A stretch of DNA of 64,000 nt. Origin: Niallia circulans (GTDB taxonomy: Bacteria; Bacillota; Bacilli; Bacillales; Cytobacillaceae). The notes beneath the pieces were generated by a model that saw only the letters and a program-made list of their open reading frames with translations, ran no database searches and was not told where the DNA came from. Below, piece after piece: positions 8,889 through 18,947 of this stretch; within the stretch, counting starts at the first letter, position 1, and each line of letters begins with the position of its first letter. Location of the stretch: assembly GCF_007273535.1 (NCBI RefSeq), contig NZ_RIBP01000004.1, forward strand, positions 2,022,001-2,086,000, given 5' to 3'. The position numbers were made by a program, and so were the translations under genes.

Positions 8889-10301
8889 ATGTCACAGCAT
8901 TGGCAGGACTTGCTTCCAATAGATAGATATCAAGTTTCGACAAACGGACTGATAAGTGAGTATGATCGCAAGGTAATTACCTTTTTATATCAGCCGCTTA
9001 TCGGTTCCGCCTGTTTTGGATTATATATGACGTTATGGGGTGAGGTGGAGGAAAACAGACTTTGGTCTGCTGACCATTCGCATCACAGCCTGATGAATTT
9101 TATGGATTGTGGCTTAAAAGAAATTTATCAGGCACGATGTAAGCTTGAGGGAATCGGGCTGCTTAAAACGTATATGAAAAAAGAAGGGGAAAACCGCTCG
9201 TTCATCTATGAATTACAGCCGCCATTGACACCAGAGCAATTCTTTCTTGACGGCATACTTAATGTTTACCTTTACCGAAAAATAGGAAAAGCACAATATA
9301 ATCGGCTGAAGAAATTCTTTGCTGAAGAGCGCAAAGCAGATGTGAAAGAGTTTAGACAAGTTACGAAGGCGTTCCAGGATGTGTTTATGTCAGATCATTC
9401 AAGTGTTGTCCGCTCCACCTATGAGTTAGAAGGCGAAGAAGCACTTGAACAAGATGTTGTGTTGATTGGCAAAAAAGAACAGACGAACATGAAAATTGAA
9501 AATGCCGATTTTGATTTTGACCTGCTTCTTGCAGGACTGAACGAATCATTCCTGTCTAAAAAGGCGTTGACAACCAAAGTGAAAGAAGCCATTCAGACAT
9601 TATCTTTCTTGTATGGAATTAATCCGATTGAAATGAAAAATATTGTGATGAGTGCGATAAATCCTAACGAGGAAATTGATCTGGAGGAGCTGCGCATAGC
9701 GGCAAGAGACTGGTATCAATTCCAACATGCCGGCAAGCTGCCGTTATTAGTAGACAGGACACAGCCACTACAGCTTCAGTCACAAATAGAGACACCGAAA
9801 ACAAAAGAAGAGGAGCTTCTTTATTATTTAGACACTACTTCACCAAGGCAGCTATTAAGAGATATAGGAGGCGGAGCAGAGCCGTCGAAGGCTGATCTCC
9901 AAATAATAGAAGAAGTTATGTTTGCCCAGAAGCTCCCTTCTGGCGTTATTAATGTACTAATTCAATATGTTATGCTTAAGACAGATATGAAGCTGACGAA
10001 GGGCTATGTGGAGAAAATTGCAGGACAATGGGTAAGAAAAAGGATTCAAACAGTCAAGGATGCCATGGATTTAGCTAAAAAGGAACATCAGCAGTATCTT
10101 GATTGGGCAAATGGCAAAAATACGCCGAGCTCTAATAAAGGTTCGAAAAAAGTCATCCGTAAGGAGAAAATTCCAGAATGGTTTGGACAGGACAAGCCGT
10201 CTAATACTGGTGAAAGTAAGCTAGATGAGGCAAATGCCGATGATGTGAATAATGACTTCCTTAAAGAGTTAGAAGAGGAAATAAAAAACTTAAGAAAATA
10301 G
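8889..10301 (+). CDS. dnaB: replication initiation and membrane attachment protein DnaB
   Basis: Firmicute DnaB (not the E. coli helicase of that name): a primosomal protein that works with DnaD and DnaI to load the replicative helicase at oriC and at stalled forks. 470 residues, like B. subtilis DnaB (472). The N-terminal winged-helix domain begins LPIDRYQV; the C-terminal half contains the DnaB/DnaD-type module (about 300-400) with YVEKIAGQWVRKRIQT, then a charged linker tail. Strong SD AAAGGAGTGA before ATG 8889. dnaI follows 12 bases after its stop and is surely co-transcribed. Confidence 0.95.
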   Translation: MSQHWQDLLPIDRYQVSTNGLISEYDRKVITFLYQPLIGSACFGLYMTLWGEVEENRLWSADHSHHSLMNFMDCGLKEIYQARCKLEGIGLLKTYMKKEGENRSFIYELQPPLTPEQFFLDGILNVYLYRKIGKAQYNRLKKFFAEERKADVKEFRQVTKAFQDVFMSDHSSVVRSTYELEGEEALEQDVVLIGKKEQTNMKIENADFDFDLLLAGLNESFLSKKALTTKVKEAIQTLSFLYGINPIEMKNIVMSAINPNEEIDLEELRIAARDWYQFQHAGKLPLLVDRTQPLQLQSQIETPKTKEEELLYYLDTTSPRQLLRDIGGGAEPSKADLQIIEEVMFAQKLPSGVINVLIQYVMLKTDMKLTKGYVEKIAGQWVRKRIQTVKDAMDLAKKEHQQYLDWANGKNTPSSNKGSKKVIRKEKIPEWFGQDKPSNTGESKLDEANADDVNNDFLKELEEEIKNLRK

Positions 10302-10313
10302 GTGGTGAGTAGT

Positions 10314-11243
10314 ATGGAAAGCATTAACGATACACTTCGCAAGCTTGGCGCAAACGGTGGATTTCAAGAACGGTATAAAGCGATGAAGGAACAGGTGCTT
10401 AACCATCCAGATGTGAAAACCTTCCTTCGAGAAAATGAGGAGGAAATCAATCCGCGTATGCTAGAAACAGGCATGATGAAGCTGTATGAATACGCAAACC
10501 AGAGTAAAGAGTGTCAAAAATGTCCGAGCCTTGGTCAGTGCATCAATATGATGCAAGGATATCATCCGAAATTGGTGATCAACAGGGGAGCGATTGACAT
10601 TCAATACGATGTCTGCCCTCGCAAAATGATGGATGACAGCCAAAAGAAAAAGGAAAAACTTATACGGAGCCTGCATGTGCCGAAGGATATCCTGAAGGCT
10701 TCCTTCAATACTTTGGACATTGGCCAGGACCGTGCGCAAGCGGTGAGAGCAGCGATAAATTTCGTGAAGCAATACGAGCCAGGTCAAAGGCAAAAGGGCT
10801 TGTATTTCTTTGGTGAATTTGGTGTGGGAAAATCATATATGCTTGGAGCGATTGCAAATGAGCTGTCGCAAATGCAGGTTTCCTCGATGATTGTTTATGT
10901 GCCGGAATTATTCAGGGAAATGAAAAGCTCTATTGCCGACAATACATTGAATGACAAGATTGAGAGTATTAAAAGAGAGCCTGTTCTTATGCTTGATGAT
11001 ATTGGTGCTGAAACCATGTCAAGCTGGATAAGGGATGAAGTTCTTGGACCGATTCTTCAATTCAGAATGCTGGAAAATTTACCGACATTGTTCAGCTCCA
11101 ACTTTGATTTTAATGGTTTAGAATACCATCTCACATACTCGCAGCGTGGCGAAGAGGAAAAAATGAAGGCGATGCGGGTAATGGAAAGAATTAGATATTT
11201 GGCAGAGCCAATTCATATAAAAGGTGAAAATAAAAGAAAATGA
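10314..11243 (+). CDS. dnaI: helicase loader DnaI
   Basis: AAA+ protein that loads the replicative helicase (DnaC in B. subtilis). 309 residues. An N-terminal helicase-binding domain holds a zinc-type cluster (CQKC near 60, then a further C in GQC and CPRK); the ATPase has Walker A GEFGVGKS with K173, and Walker B VLMLDDIGAE. I start at ATG 10314, with GGTGGTGA upstream; an in-frame GTG at 10302 sits in the SD itself and is less likely. It forms an operon with dnaB. Confidence 0.95.
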   Translation: MESINDTLRKLGANGGFQERYKAMKEQVLNHPDVKTFLRENEEEINPRMLETGMMKLYEYANQSKECQKCPSLGQCINMMQGYHPKLVINRGAIDIQYDVCPRKMMDDSQKKKEKLIRSLHVPKDILKASFNTLDIGQDRAQAVRAAINFVKQYEPGQRQKGLYFFGEFGVGKSYMLGAIANELSQMQVSSMIVYVPELFREMKSSIADNTLNDKIESIKREPVLMLDDIGAETMSSWIRDEVLGPILQFRMLENLPTLFSSNFDFNGLEYHLTYSQRGEEEKMKAMRVMERIRYLAEPIHIKGENKRK

Positions 11244-11253
11244 TGTTATCTAG

Positions 11254-11281
11254 GGCAGCCCTATTATTGGGCTGTCTTTTT
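11254..11281 (+). terminator. terminator after dnaI
   Basis: GGCAGCCC pairs with GGGCTGTC (one G-T pair) around a 7-base loop and is followed by five Ts. It lies before the ytxC start, so ytxC needs either read-through or its own promoter. Confidence 0.75.
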
Positions 11282-11371
11282 ATTTGCGAAGATTCCTGTC
11301 GTGACTTCTATTTTTTGGTGTATCCCCATATACATGCTAACAAGGATTTTTTTCATAAAGGGGGGTTACGA

Positions 11372-12226
11372 TTGATTGAAGTCATTTTTCAGAAAAAAGG
11401 CGATGGCGAAAAATTGCTAAGACTAATCAATCTTAAATATAAACATACAGACTGGGCTATTAGCTCCATTCAAGAAGAGCATGAGTTTCGCTTAAAGTTC
11501 AGTTGGGAAACTGGGCAAAACAGTTTGTTTATGCAAACTTTGAAAATGGTATTAGCAGAGTTTATTCTTCATTACAAATCAGAAGAATGGGCAAGGCAAG
11601 TATTGCTTGACAGGTATTACTATGAAGATGAAGCAGAGCAGCGCCTTATACTTGAAATCTTGCACAGCCTGCTTGAGAAGGAAAGAAGAGACCTTGCAAG
11701 CCTTCTTGGCAAAATCCATTTGCATGAATGTCTTGATAAGGCGCTTGGTGATTTGTTAAAGGATAATTTCTCTTTCTCCTTCGACAGCTTTGTTACCTTT
11801 AGGTTGCAGAATTACACACAAAAGCTGAACAGCTATGTCGAAATTTCTATTGATGAATATAAAATGGAACAGGAATATCAAGTCTTTATTCATACTTTAC
11901 GGGACTTCTTGGGAAATCGCAGCCCAAAAATCCAGGCGATACATGTGCTTGTAGATTTAGAAATTCAGTTCTACGATTCGGAATACAGGGAATTGTCTCA
12001 ACAAGACTTAATGAAAATACTGGACAGAAAGATGTTCACATACCAATCTGTTTATATAGATCCATTTTCAATTGGACCGCTGCTTTCTCTCGCCCCGAAA
12101 AATATTTATTTGTATACAGAAGACAGAGAGCAGCCAATCGTTCGCACAATCATGAATATTTTTGAAGAGCGGGTCAATATTATGGAGAAAGATGCGTTCT
12201 TCCATGGGACACCACATACTTTCTAA
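11372..12226 (+). CDS. ytxC: sporulation protein YtxC
   Basis: Member of the YtxC-like family, 284 residues from TTG 11372, close to the B. subtilis length. No catalytic motif is visible; the protein is helix-rich and soluble in appearance. Its exact role is unknown; relatives are associated with sporulation. I chose TTG 11372 because AAAGGGGGG lies 6 bases upstream and an upstream extension to 11240 would read through the dnaI terminator. In B. subtilis it also lies between dnaI and thrS. Confidence 0.8.
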   Translation: MIEVIFQKKGDGEKLLRLINLKYKHTDWAISSIQEEHEFRLKFSWETGQNSLFMQTLKMVLAEFILHYKSEEWARQVLLDRYYYEDEAEQRLILEILHSLLEKERRDLASLLGKIHLHECLDKALGDLLKDNFSFSFDSFVTFRLQNYTQKLNSYVEISIDEYKMEQEYQVFIHTLRDFLGNRSPKIQAIHVLVDLEIQFYDSEYRELSQQDLMKILDRKMFTYQSVYIDPFSIGPLLSLAPKNIYLYTEDREQPIVRTIMNIFEERVNIMEKDAFFHGTPHTF

Positions 12227-12339
12227 TTGCTTTTTTAAAAATATTGTTGGCTACTTGCTTTTATGGTCCATAAAGCATATAATAACGTACATAAAATACC
12301 TATATCGAATACATGTTATGATAAGGACAATAGTTTTCT

Positions 12340-12590
12340 TATACGGTTTTAAGAGAGGGAAGCAAATGCTGGGAGCTTCCTAACACGATGAGGAATGCTT
12401 ACCACCTTTAAACTTTAGCCAGGAACAGGGCATGCCCCTTACTATTGACTAACGGAGGCAGCCGTTATCTGTTTTTCTAAAGCCGTTTTTTACCTTACCT
12501 TTGAAAGGGAAAAAGCGGGAATTAGGGTGGAACCACGTGATTATTTCATATAAACTCGTCCCTTTCTACAGGGACGGGTTTTTTTGCGTT
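12340..12590 (+). promoter_or_regulatory. T-box leader of thrS
   Basis: tRNA-sensing leader. The T-box motif AGGGTGGAACCACG is at 12524-12537. A terminator stem (CTCGTCCCT at 12555-12563 with AGGGACGGG at 12570-12578, then seven Ts) ends it. The probable specifier is ACC (Thr) at 12401-12403, in AATGCTTACCACC. Uncharged tRNA-Thr should favour the antiterminator and allow thrS expression. The start of the leader is approximate. Confidence 0.92.
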
Positions 12591-12640
12591 TTGGTCCTTT
12601 AGCATGAAGAGATAAACAAGCATTTAAGGAGGAAATAGTT

Positions 12641-14572
12641 ATGTCAGAAATGATAAAAATTACATTTCCGGATGGAGCGGTTAAGGAGTTTTCTGCAGGT
12701 ACAACTACAGAAGAAATTGCCGGATCAATTAGTCCTGGATTAAAGAAAAAAGCCCTTGCAGGTAAAGTAAATGGTGAATTATTTGACTTAAGAAGACCTA
12801 TTGATGAAGATGCTTCTTTTGAAATCATTACACCTGAAAGAGAAGAGGCATTGGAAATTCTTCGCCACAGTACTGCTCACTTAATGGCACAAGCTATTAA
12901 AAGGCTGCATGGAAATGTAAAGCTTGGAGTAGGTCCTGTTATTGAAGGCGGTTTTTACTATGATATTGATTTGGAGAAATCACTTACTCCAGAAGATCTG
13001 CCAATAATTGAAAAGGAAATGGCAAAAATCATCAATGAAAACTTGGAAATCATTCGTAAAGAAGTAAGCCGTGATGATGCGGTTAAGCTATTTACGGAGA
13101 TGGATGATGAATACAAGCTTGAGCTGATTGAAGCAATTCCGGCAAATGAGACAGTAACATTATATGAGCAAGGCGAATTTATTGACCTGTGCCGCGGTGT
13201 GCATGTGCCTTCTACAGGTAAATTGAAGGAATTCAAACTATTGAATATTGCAGGAGCATACTGGAGAGGTAATAGTGACAATAAAATGCTGCAGCGTATT
13301 TATGGAACTGCCTTCTTCAAAAAAGCAGATCTTAATGAGCATCTTCGTTTATTGGAAGAAGCAAAAGAAAGAGATCACCGTAAAATCGGTAAAGAGCTTG
13401 ATTTGTTTATGACATCTCAAAAAGTCGGACAAGGTCTTCCATTGTGGCTGCCAAAAGGTGCAACAGTCAGACGAATTTTGGAAAGATACATTGTTGATAA
13501 AGAAGAAAGATTAGGCTATCAGCATGTATACACACCAATCATGGGTAGTGTTGATCTTTACAAGACTTCTGGTCACTGGGATCATTACCAAGAGGATATG
13601 TTCCCTGTAATGGACATGGACAATGAGCAGCTTGTTCTTCGTCCGATGAACTGTCCGCACCATATGGTTGTGTACAAAAATGACATTCATAGCTACAGAG
13701 AGCTTCCAATTCGTATTGCAGAGCTTGGAACAATGCACCGCTACGAAATGTCTGGTGCCCTATCTGGACTTCAGCGTGTTCGCGGGATGACTTTAAATGA
13801 CGCTCATATCTTTGTTCGTCCTGATCAAATTAAGGATGAGTTCAAACGTGTTGTTAACCTTGTGCTGGATGTTTACAAGGACTTTAACCTGACAGATTAT
13901 TCATTCCGTTTGTCTTACCGTGATCCGCAAGATACAGAGAAATATTTCGATGATGATGACATGTGGAACAAAGCACAAAGCATGCTGAAAGAGGCAATGG
14001 ATGACCTTGGCTTAGATTACTACGAAGCTGAAGGAGAAGCAGCATTCTATGGTCCAAAGCTTGATGTTCAAGTTAAAACTGCCCTTGGCAAAGATGAAAC
14101 TTTGTCTACTGTTCAGCTTGACTTCTTATTGCCGGAGCGCTTTGATCTGACATATGTTGGCGAAGACGGCAAGCAACACCGTCCTGTTGTTATCCACAGA
14201 GGTGTTGTATCAACAATGGAAAGATTCATCGCCTTCTTGATTGAAGAATATAAAGGTGCGTTCCCAACATGGCTGGCACCTGTTCAAGTCCAAGTGATTC
14301 CGGTATCACCATCTGTTCATTTTGATTATGCGAAAAAGGTACAAGAGCAGCTTCAAAATCAAGGGTTCCGTGTAGAGCTTGATGAGCGGGACGAGAAAAT
14401 AGGCTACAAAATTAGAGAAGCACAAATGCAAAAAATCCCTTACATGCTTGTTGTGGGTGATAAAGAAGTGGAAGAGAATGCTGTCAATGTGCGTAAATAC
14501 GGAGAGCAAAAGTCCGAAACAATTCCTTTCGACGCCTTCCTTCAAGGCCTTTTGGCTGAAGTAAAAAGATAA
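12641..14572 (+). CDS. thrS: threonyl-tRNA synthetase
   Basis: Class II synthetase, 643 residues. Order: TGS domain (about 1-62), editing/second additional domain with [10 protein letters not shown] near 75 and the CRGVH motif, catalytic core with zinc ligand C338 in MNCPHH and later histidines (TMHRYE, IHRGVV), then the anticodon-binding domain (about 540-640). The editing residues look intact, so serine mischarging should be cleared. ATG with AAGGAGG SD. Controlled by the T-box just upstream. Confidence 0.98.
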   Translation: MSEMIKITFPDGAVKEFSAGTTTEEIAGSISPGLKKKALAGKVNGELFDLRRPIDEDASFEIITPEREEALEILRHSTAHLMAQAIKRLHGNVKLGVGPVIEGGFYYDIDLEKSLTPEDLPIIEKEMAKIINENLEIIRKEVSRDDAVKLFTEMDDEYKLELIEAIPANETVTLYEQGEFIDLCRGVHVPSTGKLKEFKLLNIAGAYWRGNSDNKMLQRIYGTAFFKKADLNEHLRLLEEAKERDHRKIGKELDLFMTSQKVGQGLPLWLPKGATVRRILERYIVDKEERLGYQHVYTPIMGSVDLYKTSGHWDHYQEDMFPVMDMDNEQLVLRPMNCPHHMVVYKNDIHSYRELPIRIAELGTMHRYEMSGALSGLQRVRGMTLNDAHIFVRPDQIKDEFKRVVNLVLDVYKDFNLTDYSFRLSYRDPQDTEKYFDDDDMWNKAQSMLKEAMDDLGLDYYEAEGEAAFYGPKLDVQVKTALGKDETLSTVQLDFLLPERFDLTYVGEDGKQHRPVVIHRGVVSTMERFIAFLIEEYKGAFPTWLAPVQVQVIPVSPSVHFDYAKKVQEQLQNQGFRVELDERDEKIGYKIREAQMQKIPYMLVVGDKEVEENAVNVRKYGEQKSETIPFDAFLQGLLAEVKR

Positions 14573-14683
14573 AAACTCCTTCCAAAATACGGAGTTAGAT
14601 CGAAAAAACAGGAAATTATGCAAAAGGTATTGCAATAACGTAAGAATTTTGATAAAATTTTTTTCGTAGTGATAATTCTTTCG

Positions 14684-14713
14684 TTGACTTATCCATTTCG
14701 ACTGTGATATAGT
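14684..14713 (+). promoter_or_regulatory. infC operon promoter
   Basis: TTGACT (14684-14689) and TATAGT (14708-14713), 18 bases apart: a good sigma-A promoter located about 310 bases before infC, leaving the long leader used for L20 control. Confidence 0.7.
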
Positions 14714-14744
14714 TACTAAGGTAAATTGAATATAAAGTTTGAGG

Positions 14745-14880
14745 AAAAGAAGAAGCACCCGCTTCTCACCTGATTGACGCGAATTCCAAGTAGTTAACAG
14801 GTATTACGTAAACAATTTAGGTCTTACTATGGTTATCGTAAGTGTGGGTGATTTTTGAATCATCCACACTTTTTATTTTG
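14745..14880 (+). promoter_or_regulatory. L20 autoregulatory leader with attenuator
   Basis: The 5' leader of infC-rpmI-rplT contains the conserved block around GCTTCTCACCTGATT (from 14761) and ends in a strong terminator: AGTGTGGGTGAT (14841-14852) pairs with ATCATCCACACT (14859-14870, one bulge) followed by a T-rich tract. This matches the B. subtilis leader in which ribosomal protein L20 promotes premature termination. Extent is approximate. Confidence 0.82.
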
Positions 14881-15022
14881 GATGCAAATCCAAATGTGCG
14901 ATTTCAACTGGGGAGTCAAGTGTCAATTGGTACTTAGCACTGAAAAAGGATCGCGAAGCTTTTCTTGTTAAGTTCTTGACCCGAACGTTGTATTCGTCAA
15001 TTAACCTTGGAGGTGTTTAACT

Positions 15023-15538
15023 ATTAGCAAAGATATGATTTTAAATGAAGGTATTCGTGCTAGAGAAGTTCGTCTTATTGACCAAAACGGTGAACAGCTT
15101 GGCATTAAAACGAAGTTTGAAGCTCTAGAAATTGCAACACGTGTAAATCTTGATGTAGTTCTTGTTGCTCCAAACGCTAAACCACCAGTAGCTCGTATCA
15201 TGGACTACGGTAAATATAAGTTTGAACAGCAAAAGAAAGATAAAGAAGCACGTAAAAATCAAAAAATCATTAATATCAAAGAGGTTCGCCTTAGTCCGAC
15301 TATTGATGAGCATGACTTTAATACAAAGCTTCGCAATGCAATCAAGTTCTTGGAAAAAGGCGATAAAGTTAAGGCATCCATCCGTTTTAAAGGACGTGCC
15401 ATTACACATAAAGAAATTGGTCAACGTGTACTAGTTCGCTTTGCAGAAGCTTGTACAGAAGTTGCCACAGTGGAATCACACCCGAAAATGGACGGCCGAA
15501 GCATGTTCATGACTTTAGCGCCTAAAAACGACAAGTAA
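15023..15538 (+). CDS. infC: translation initiation factor IF-3
   Basis: Binds the 30S subunit and checks start-codon pairing. I place the start at the rare codon ATT 15023, giving 171 residues beginning MSKDMILN. GGAGGTG sits 7 bases before it, whereas the ATG at 15035 is 19 bases from that SD. AUU starts of infC are known from E. coli and Bacillus and allow autocontrol by IF-3. N-terminal domain about 5-75, linker rich in lysine ([13 protein letters not shown]), C-terminal domain to the end. rpmI follows after 17 bases. Confidence 0.95.
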   Translation: MSKDMILNEGIRAREVRLIDQNGEQLGIKTKFEALEIATRVNLDVVLVAPNAKPPVARIMDYGKYKFEQQKKDKEARKNQKIINIKEVRLSPTIDEHDFNTKLRNAIKFLEKGDKVKASIRFKGRAITHKEIGQRVLVRFAEACTEVATVESHPKMDGRSMFMTLAPKNDK

Positions 15539-15555
15539 ACGAGGAGGAATACGAA

Positions 15556-15756
15556 ATGCCAAAAATGAAAACTCACCGTGGAGCAGCTAAGCGTTTCAAA
15601 AAGACTGGCTCTGGTAAACTAAAACGTTCACATGCTTACACAAGCCATTTATTCGCTAACAAATCTACAAAACAAAAACGTAAGCTTCGTAAAGGTGCTA
15701 TTGTATCTTCAGGAGATTACAAACGCATCCGTAATTTATTAGTAAACATTAAGTAA
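15556..15756 (+). CDS. rpmI: 50S ribosomal protein L35
   Basis: 66 residues, very basic, beginning [18 protein letters not shown] as in L35 proteins. Small component of the large ribosomal subunit. ATG with GAGGAGG SD. It lies between infC and rplT in the universally conserved order, transcribed from the promoter before infC. Confidence 0.98.
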   Translation: MPKMKTHRGAAKRFKKTGSGKLKRSHAYTSHLFANKSTKQKRKLRKGAIVSSGDYKRIRNLLVNIK

Positions 15757-15781
15757 TTTTTCCAAATAGGAGGGAAATAAT

Positions 15782-16138
15782 ATGCCACGTGTTAAAGGCG
15801 GTACAGTTACACGCAAACGTCGTAAAAAAGTTCTTAAATTAGCTAAAGGTTATTTCGGTTCAAAACATACATTATACAAAGTTGCTAACCAACAAGTTAT
15901 GAAATCCCTAATGTATGCATACCGCGATCGTCGTCAGAAAAAACGCGACTTCCGCAAACTTTGGATTGCTCGTATCAACGCAGCTGCACGCATCAACGGT
16001 CTTTCTTACAGCCGTTTAATGCACGGTTTGAAAGTTGCTGGTATCGAAGTAAACCGCAAAATGCTTGCTGAGCTTGCTGTAAGCGACGAAAAAGCATTTG
16101 CTGAATTAGCAACTGTAGCAAAACAAAACATTAAATAA
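15782..16138 (+). CDS. rplT: 50S ribosomal protein L20
   Basis: 118 residues, starting [19 protein letters not shown]. Early-assembly protein of the 50S subunit that binds 23S rRNA and, in Bacillus, represses its own operon through the leader at about 14.75-14.88 kb. SD AGGAGGG before ATG. Last gene of the operon; a strong terminator follows. Confidence 0.98.
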   Translation: MPRVKGGTVTRKRRKKVLKLAKGYFGSKHTLYKVANQQVMKSLMYAYRDRRQKKRDFRKLWIARINAAARINGLSYSRLMHGLKVAGIEVNRKMLAELAVSDEKAFAELATVAKQNIK

Positions 16139-16157
16139 GCTTTTTAAGCTTAAAACA

Positions 16158-16185
16158 AGAAGGCATATATAATGCCTTCTTTTTG
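16158..16185 (+). terminator. terminator after rplT
   Basis: Nine-base perfect stem (AGAAGGCAT with ATGCCTTCT), five-base loop, then five Ts. Confidence 0.88.
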
Positions 16186-16215
16186 TTTTATAGAAAAAAG
16201 ATTAGGAGGAAGAAA

Positions 16216-16491
16216 ATGACTATCCCAATCATTTGTATATATTGGCTTCTTATTAATCTGCTCGGATATTTTGTTATGAAAATAGATAAGGATCGGGCTA
16301 GAAGGCATGCTTATCGGATCAGCGAAAACCAATTATGGACTGTCGCCTTTTTGTTCGGAGCTTTAGGCATGACGCTTGGAATGAAGCAATTTCGCCATAA
16401 AACGAAGCATACAGCCTTTAAAGTTGGCCTTCCAATGCTAGCAATAGTGGAGACGATTGCACTTCTATATATATTAAATGAATTAGCATAA
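16216..16491 (+). CDS. ysdA: DUF1294 family small membrane protein YsdA
   Basis: 91 residues with three likely membrane helices and the DUF1294 core (KIDKDRARRHAYRISENQLW, then FLFGALGMTLGMKQFRHKTKH). Function unknown. The ATG at 16216 follows AGGAGGAAG; the in-frame upstream extension lies in the rplT terminator and is excluded. B. subtilis ysdA sits in the same place. Confidence 0.88.
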   Translation: MTIPIICIYWLLINLLGYFVMKIDKDRARRHAYRISENQLWTVAFLFGALGMTLGMKQFRHKTKHTAFKVGLPMLAIVETIALLYILNELA

Positions 16492-16553
16492 ATTCGAAGG
16501 TTTGGCTATACACTTAAGTAACAGCATGATTCTCACAAACTGAAGGTGATAGA

Positions 16554-17153
16554 ATGGAAGATCAATTATCCATGCTTTTTGTTATGGTAGAAATAGGCGG
16601 GGTCCTTGCACCGATAGCGTTTATTCTCTTCCATACATTAAGGCAAGTATTGTTCATCCCGCCAATGCTAGTTTGTATAGCCGGTGGAGTGCTTTTTGGT
16701 GTAACATTCGGAACCATCTATTCGGTCATAGGTCTGACAATAAACTGTCTATTTTTCTATATTGTCATTCATCGAATGCCTAAAACTCATCAAAAGCTAA
16801 GTGTTTTGAAGAAAAGGTGGTTCGGTGAATACCGCAATCTTACAACAGGCCAAGTAGCTGTTTTGAGGCTAATCCCTTTTATCCATTATCATCTCTTAAA
16901 CTTTTGCCTTCTGGAGCGGACAAAAACTTTTAAAAATTATTTAAAATCCTCTTTTGTCACAAATATACCGCTCGCCTTTTTTTATACTATTTTTGGGCAG
17001 TTTATCAGCCAATTTTCACCGACGATGATTATTGTTATTCTATTTGCATTAGCTGTATTAGTGTATATTTTGCGAGAAAAAATGACCATTATTAAATGGC
17101 ATGAGTTTTTTAAAGAGGATAAGCAAGAAAAAAAAGCTAAACACTCCGTTTAG
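16554..17153 (+). CDS. TVP38/TMEM64 (VTT-domain) family membrane protein
   Basis: 199 residues, several hydrophobic segments with the VTT/SNARE-associated core: a re-entrant region (LVCIAGGVLFGVTFGTIYSV) and a later conserved arginine-proline stretch (VAVLRLIPFIHYHLLNFCL). Relatives act in lipid scrambling or membrane homeostasis, but no specific substrate can be named. It ends in a lysine-rich cytoplasmic tail. It could correspond to ytxB, which in B. subtilis lies beside dnaI; I do not assign that name. Convergent with ysdB. Confidence 0.75.
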   Translation: MEDQLSMLFVMVEIGGVLAPIAFILFHTLRQVLFIPPMLVCIAGGVLFGVTFGTIYSVIGLTINCLFFYIVIHRMPKTHQKLSVLKKRWFGEYRNLTTGQVAVLRLIPFIHYHLLNFCLLERTKTFKNYLKSSFVTNIPLAFFYTIFGQFISQFSPTMIIVILFALAVLVYILREKMTIIKWHEFFKEDKQEKKAKHSV

Positions 17154-17167
17154 CTTTTTGTTTTTTA

Positions 17168-17536
17168 TTAGGATTTTTTCCAGTCTATTTTTGAATTAGG
17201 ATAAACAGCTTTTAACGATTCCTCCAAAAAGCGGACATCAGCATCCATAAGCTTCGTGTCATAAGGTTCAGTCGGCCATAATAAAATCCTGCTTACCGTT
17301 TTATTGTCGATTGGGTGTACATATTTCTCCCCTTCAAATAAAAAGCCTTTATATGTGACAAGGAGATTCATTCGGACATTTTTCCGGTCATCAATCAGAT
17401 AAAACCTATTGCCTCTTTTAGCAAATTCAAGCCTTCGTACAGGGCTTGCAGCAAATGAAATGATACGATAAACAATAAAGATGATAAGAGCCAATAACAG
17501 CAAACGCAAGAGCAACATCATAAATAAAGCCTCCAA
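17168..17536 (-). CDS. ysdB: sigma-W regulon protein YsdB
   Basis: 122 residues: one N-terminal membrane helix (about 6-26) followed by a small basic then acidic soluble domain (LEFAKRGNRFYLIDD...). Similar in size and position to B. subtilis YsdB, of unknown function and part of the envelope-stress regulon. The promoter just upstream is a perfect sigma-W match. SD GGAGG before ATG on the minus strand. Confidence 0.8.
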   Translation of the reverse strand: MEALFMMLLLRLLLLALIIFIVYRIISFAASPVRRLEFAKRGNRFYLIDDRKNVRMNLLVTYKGFLFEGEKYVHPIDNKTVSRILLWPTEPYDTKLMDADVRFLEESLKAVYPNSKIDWKKS

Positions 17537-17565
17537 ATTTTTTGATAAAACTTTAGCTAATTCTA

Positions 17566-17591
17566 TACGTGTAAAAACAAATAAGGTTTCA
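17566..17591 (-). promoter_or_regulatory. sigma-W promoter of ysdB
   Basis: On the minus strand TGAAAC (17586-17591) and CGTA (17566-17569) are exactly 16 bases apart, the consensus of the ECF factor sigma-W, about 30 bases before the ysdB start. This indicates induction by cell-envelope stress. Confidence 0.85.
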
Positions 17592-17761
17592 ACTTTTAGA
17601 AAATATTTTTTTAAAAATACAAAAGAGACTTTTAAATCAGCGAATTTAAAGCATAATATTAATGATTACATCACTATCTCAGCATAATACTAGGAAGATT
17701 TTTAATTTATTAGTATAATAAGAATGATTTGAATGATTAATATTAAGGGAGTCGAAGTAAA

Positions 17762-18844
17762 ATGAAGCTAGATGAAACATTATCAATGCTGAAAGATTTA
17801 ACAGACGCTAAAGGCATACCAGGCAATGAAAGAGAACCAAGAGAAGTTATGAAAAAATACATATCACCATATGCGGATGAAGTGACGACAGATAATTTAG
17901 GCAGTCTTATTGCCAAAAAAACAGGTAAAGAAGACGGTCCGAAAATCATGGTGGCTGGCCACTTAGATGAAGTGGGCTTTATGATCACAAGAATTGACGA
18001 TAAAGGATTTCTATACTTTCAGACAGTTGGAGGCTGGTGGTCACAAGTAATGCTGGCACAGCGTGTTACGATTGTAACAAGCAAGGGAGATATCACTGGT
18101 GTTATCGGTTCAAAACCGCCGCATATTCTGTCTCCAGAAGCCCGTAAAAAGCCAGTTGAAATTAAAGATATGTTTATCGATATCGGTGCTGCTTCAAAAG
18201 AAGAAGCAAATGAATGGGGAGTTAAGCCTGGAGATATGGTCGTACCATATTTTGAGTTCACTGTTATGAACAACGAAAAAATGCTGCTTGCTAAAGCATG
18301 GGATAACCGTATTGGCTGTGCGATTGCCATTGATGTCCTTAAAGGCTTAAAGGGCACTGAACATCCTAATACTGTTTATGGTGTCGGAACAGTTCAGGAA
18401 GAGGTCGGCTTGCGTGGTGCAAGAACAGCTGCTCAGAAAATTCAGCCTGACATTGCATTCGGCGTGGATGTAGGTATCGCTGGTGATACACCTGGCGTCA
18501 CAGAAAAAGAAGCGTTAAGTAAAATGGGTAAAGGCCCGCAAATTATTTTGTATGATGCTAGCATGGTTTCTCATAAAGGCTTAAGAGACTTAGTGACAGA
18601 TACAGCAGATGCTCAAAATATACCGTATCAATTCGACAGTGTACCTGGCGGCGGAACAGATTCTGGTGCCATCCACTTAACACATAACGGTGTACCAGCA
18701 TTGTCCATTACAATTGCAACACGCTATATCCACTCACATGCAGCAATGCTTCATCGTGATGATTACGAAAATGCAGTTAAGCTTATTATCGAGGTTATTA
18801 AAAAGCTCGACAGTGAGACAGTGAAAGAACTGACATTTAAATAA
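17762..18844 (+). CDS. ysdC: M42 family aminopeptidase YsdC
   Basis: Cytosolic metallo-aminopeptidase of the M42 (glutamyl aminopeptidase/endoglucanase-like) family, 360 residues. Visible dinuclear metal and catalytic motifs: GHLDEVGFM (His/Asp), KAWDNRIGC (bridging Asp), [10 protein letters not shown] (Glu pair), FGVDVG and IHSHAAMLH near the end. Relatives form large dodecamers that trim short peptides. ATG 17762 with GGGAG upstream. A possible TATAAT lies at 17714-17719 without a clear -35. Confidence 0.9.
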   Translation: MKLDETLSMLKDLTDAKGIPGNEREPREVMKKYISPYADEVTTDNLGSLIAKKTGKEDGPKIMVAGHLDEVGFMITRIDDKGFLYFQTVGGWWSQVMLAQRVTIVTSKGDITGVIGSKPPHILSPEARKKPVEIKDMFIDIGAASKEEANEWGVKPGDMVVPYFEFTVMNNEKMLLAKAWDNRIGCAIAIDVLKGLKGTEHPNTVYGVGTVQEEVGLRGARTAAQKIQPDIAFGVDVGIAGDTPGVTEKEALSKMGKGPQIILYDASMVSHKGLRDLVTDTADAQNIPYQFDSVPGGGTDSGAIHLTHNGVPALSITIATRYIHSHAAMLHRDDYENAVKLIIEVIKKLDSETVKELTFK

Positions 18845-18850
18845 TTGATA

Positions 18851-18885
18851 AAGAGACCAGAAAAAGTAAACTGGTCTCTTTTTTT
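18851..18885 (+). terminator. terminator after ysdC
   Basis: Ten-base perfect stem (AAGAGACCAG with CTGGTCTCTT), ten-base loop, then Ts. Confidence 0.9.
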
Positions 18886-18911
18886 ATTTAGTGAATGATA
18901 AGCAAAAACAA

Positions 18912-18944
18912 AAACGGTTTGCCCAATGACAGGACAAACCGTTT
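18912..18944 (-). terminator. terminator of the AI-2E family gene
   Basis: AAACGGTTTG and CAAACCGTTT form a ten-base perfect stem just after the minus-strand stop; on the minus strand it is followed by TTTTGTTTTTG. Confidence 0.85.
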
Positions 18945-18947
18945 ATT

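Noticed and set aside
14306..14758. 150-codon minus-strand frame
   Set aside because: Antisense to the thrS anticodon-binding domain and the infC promoter region; no SD and low-complexity hydrophobic text.
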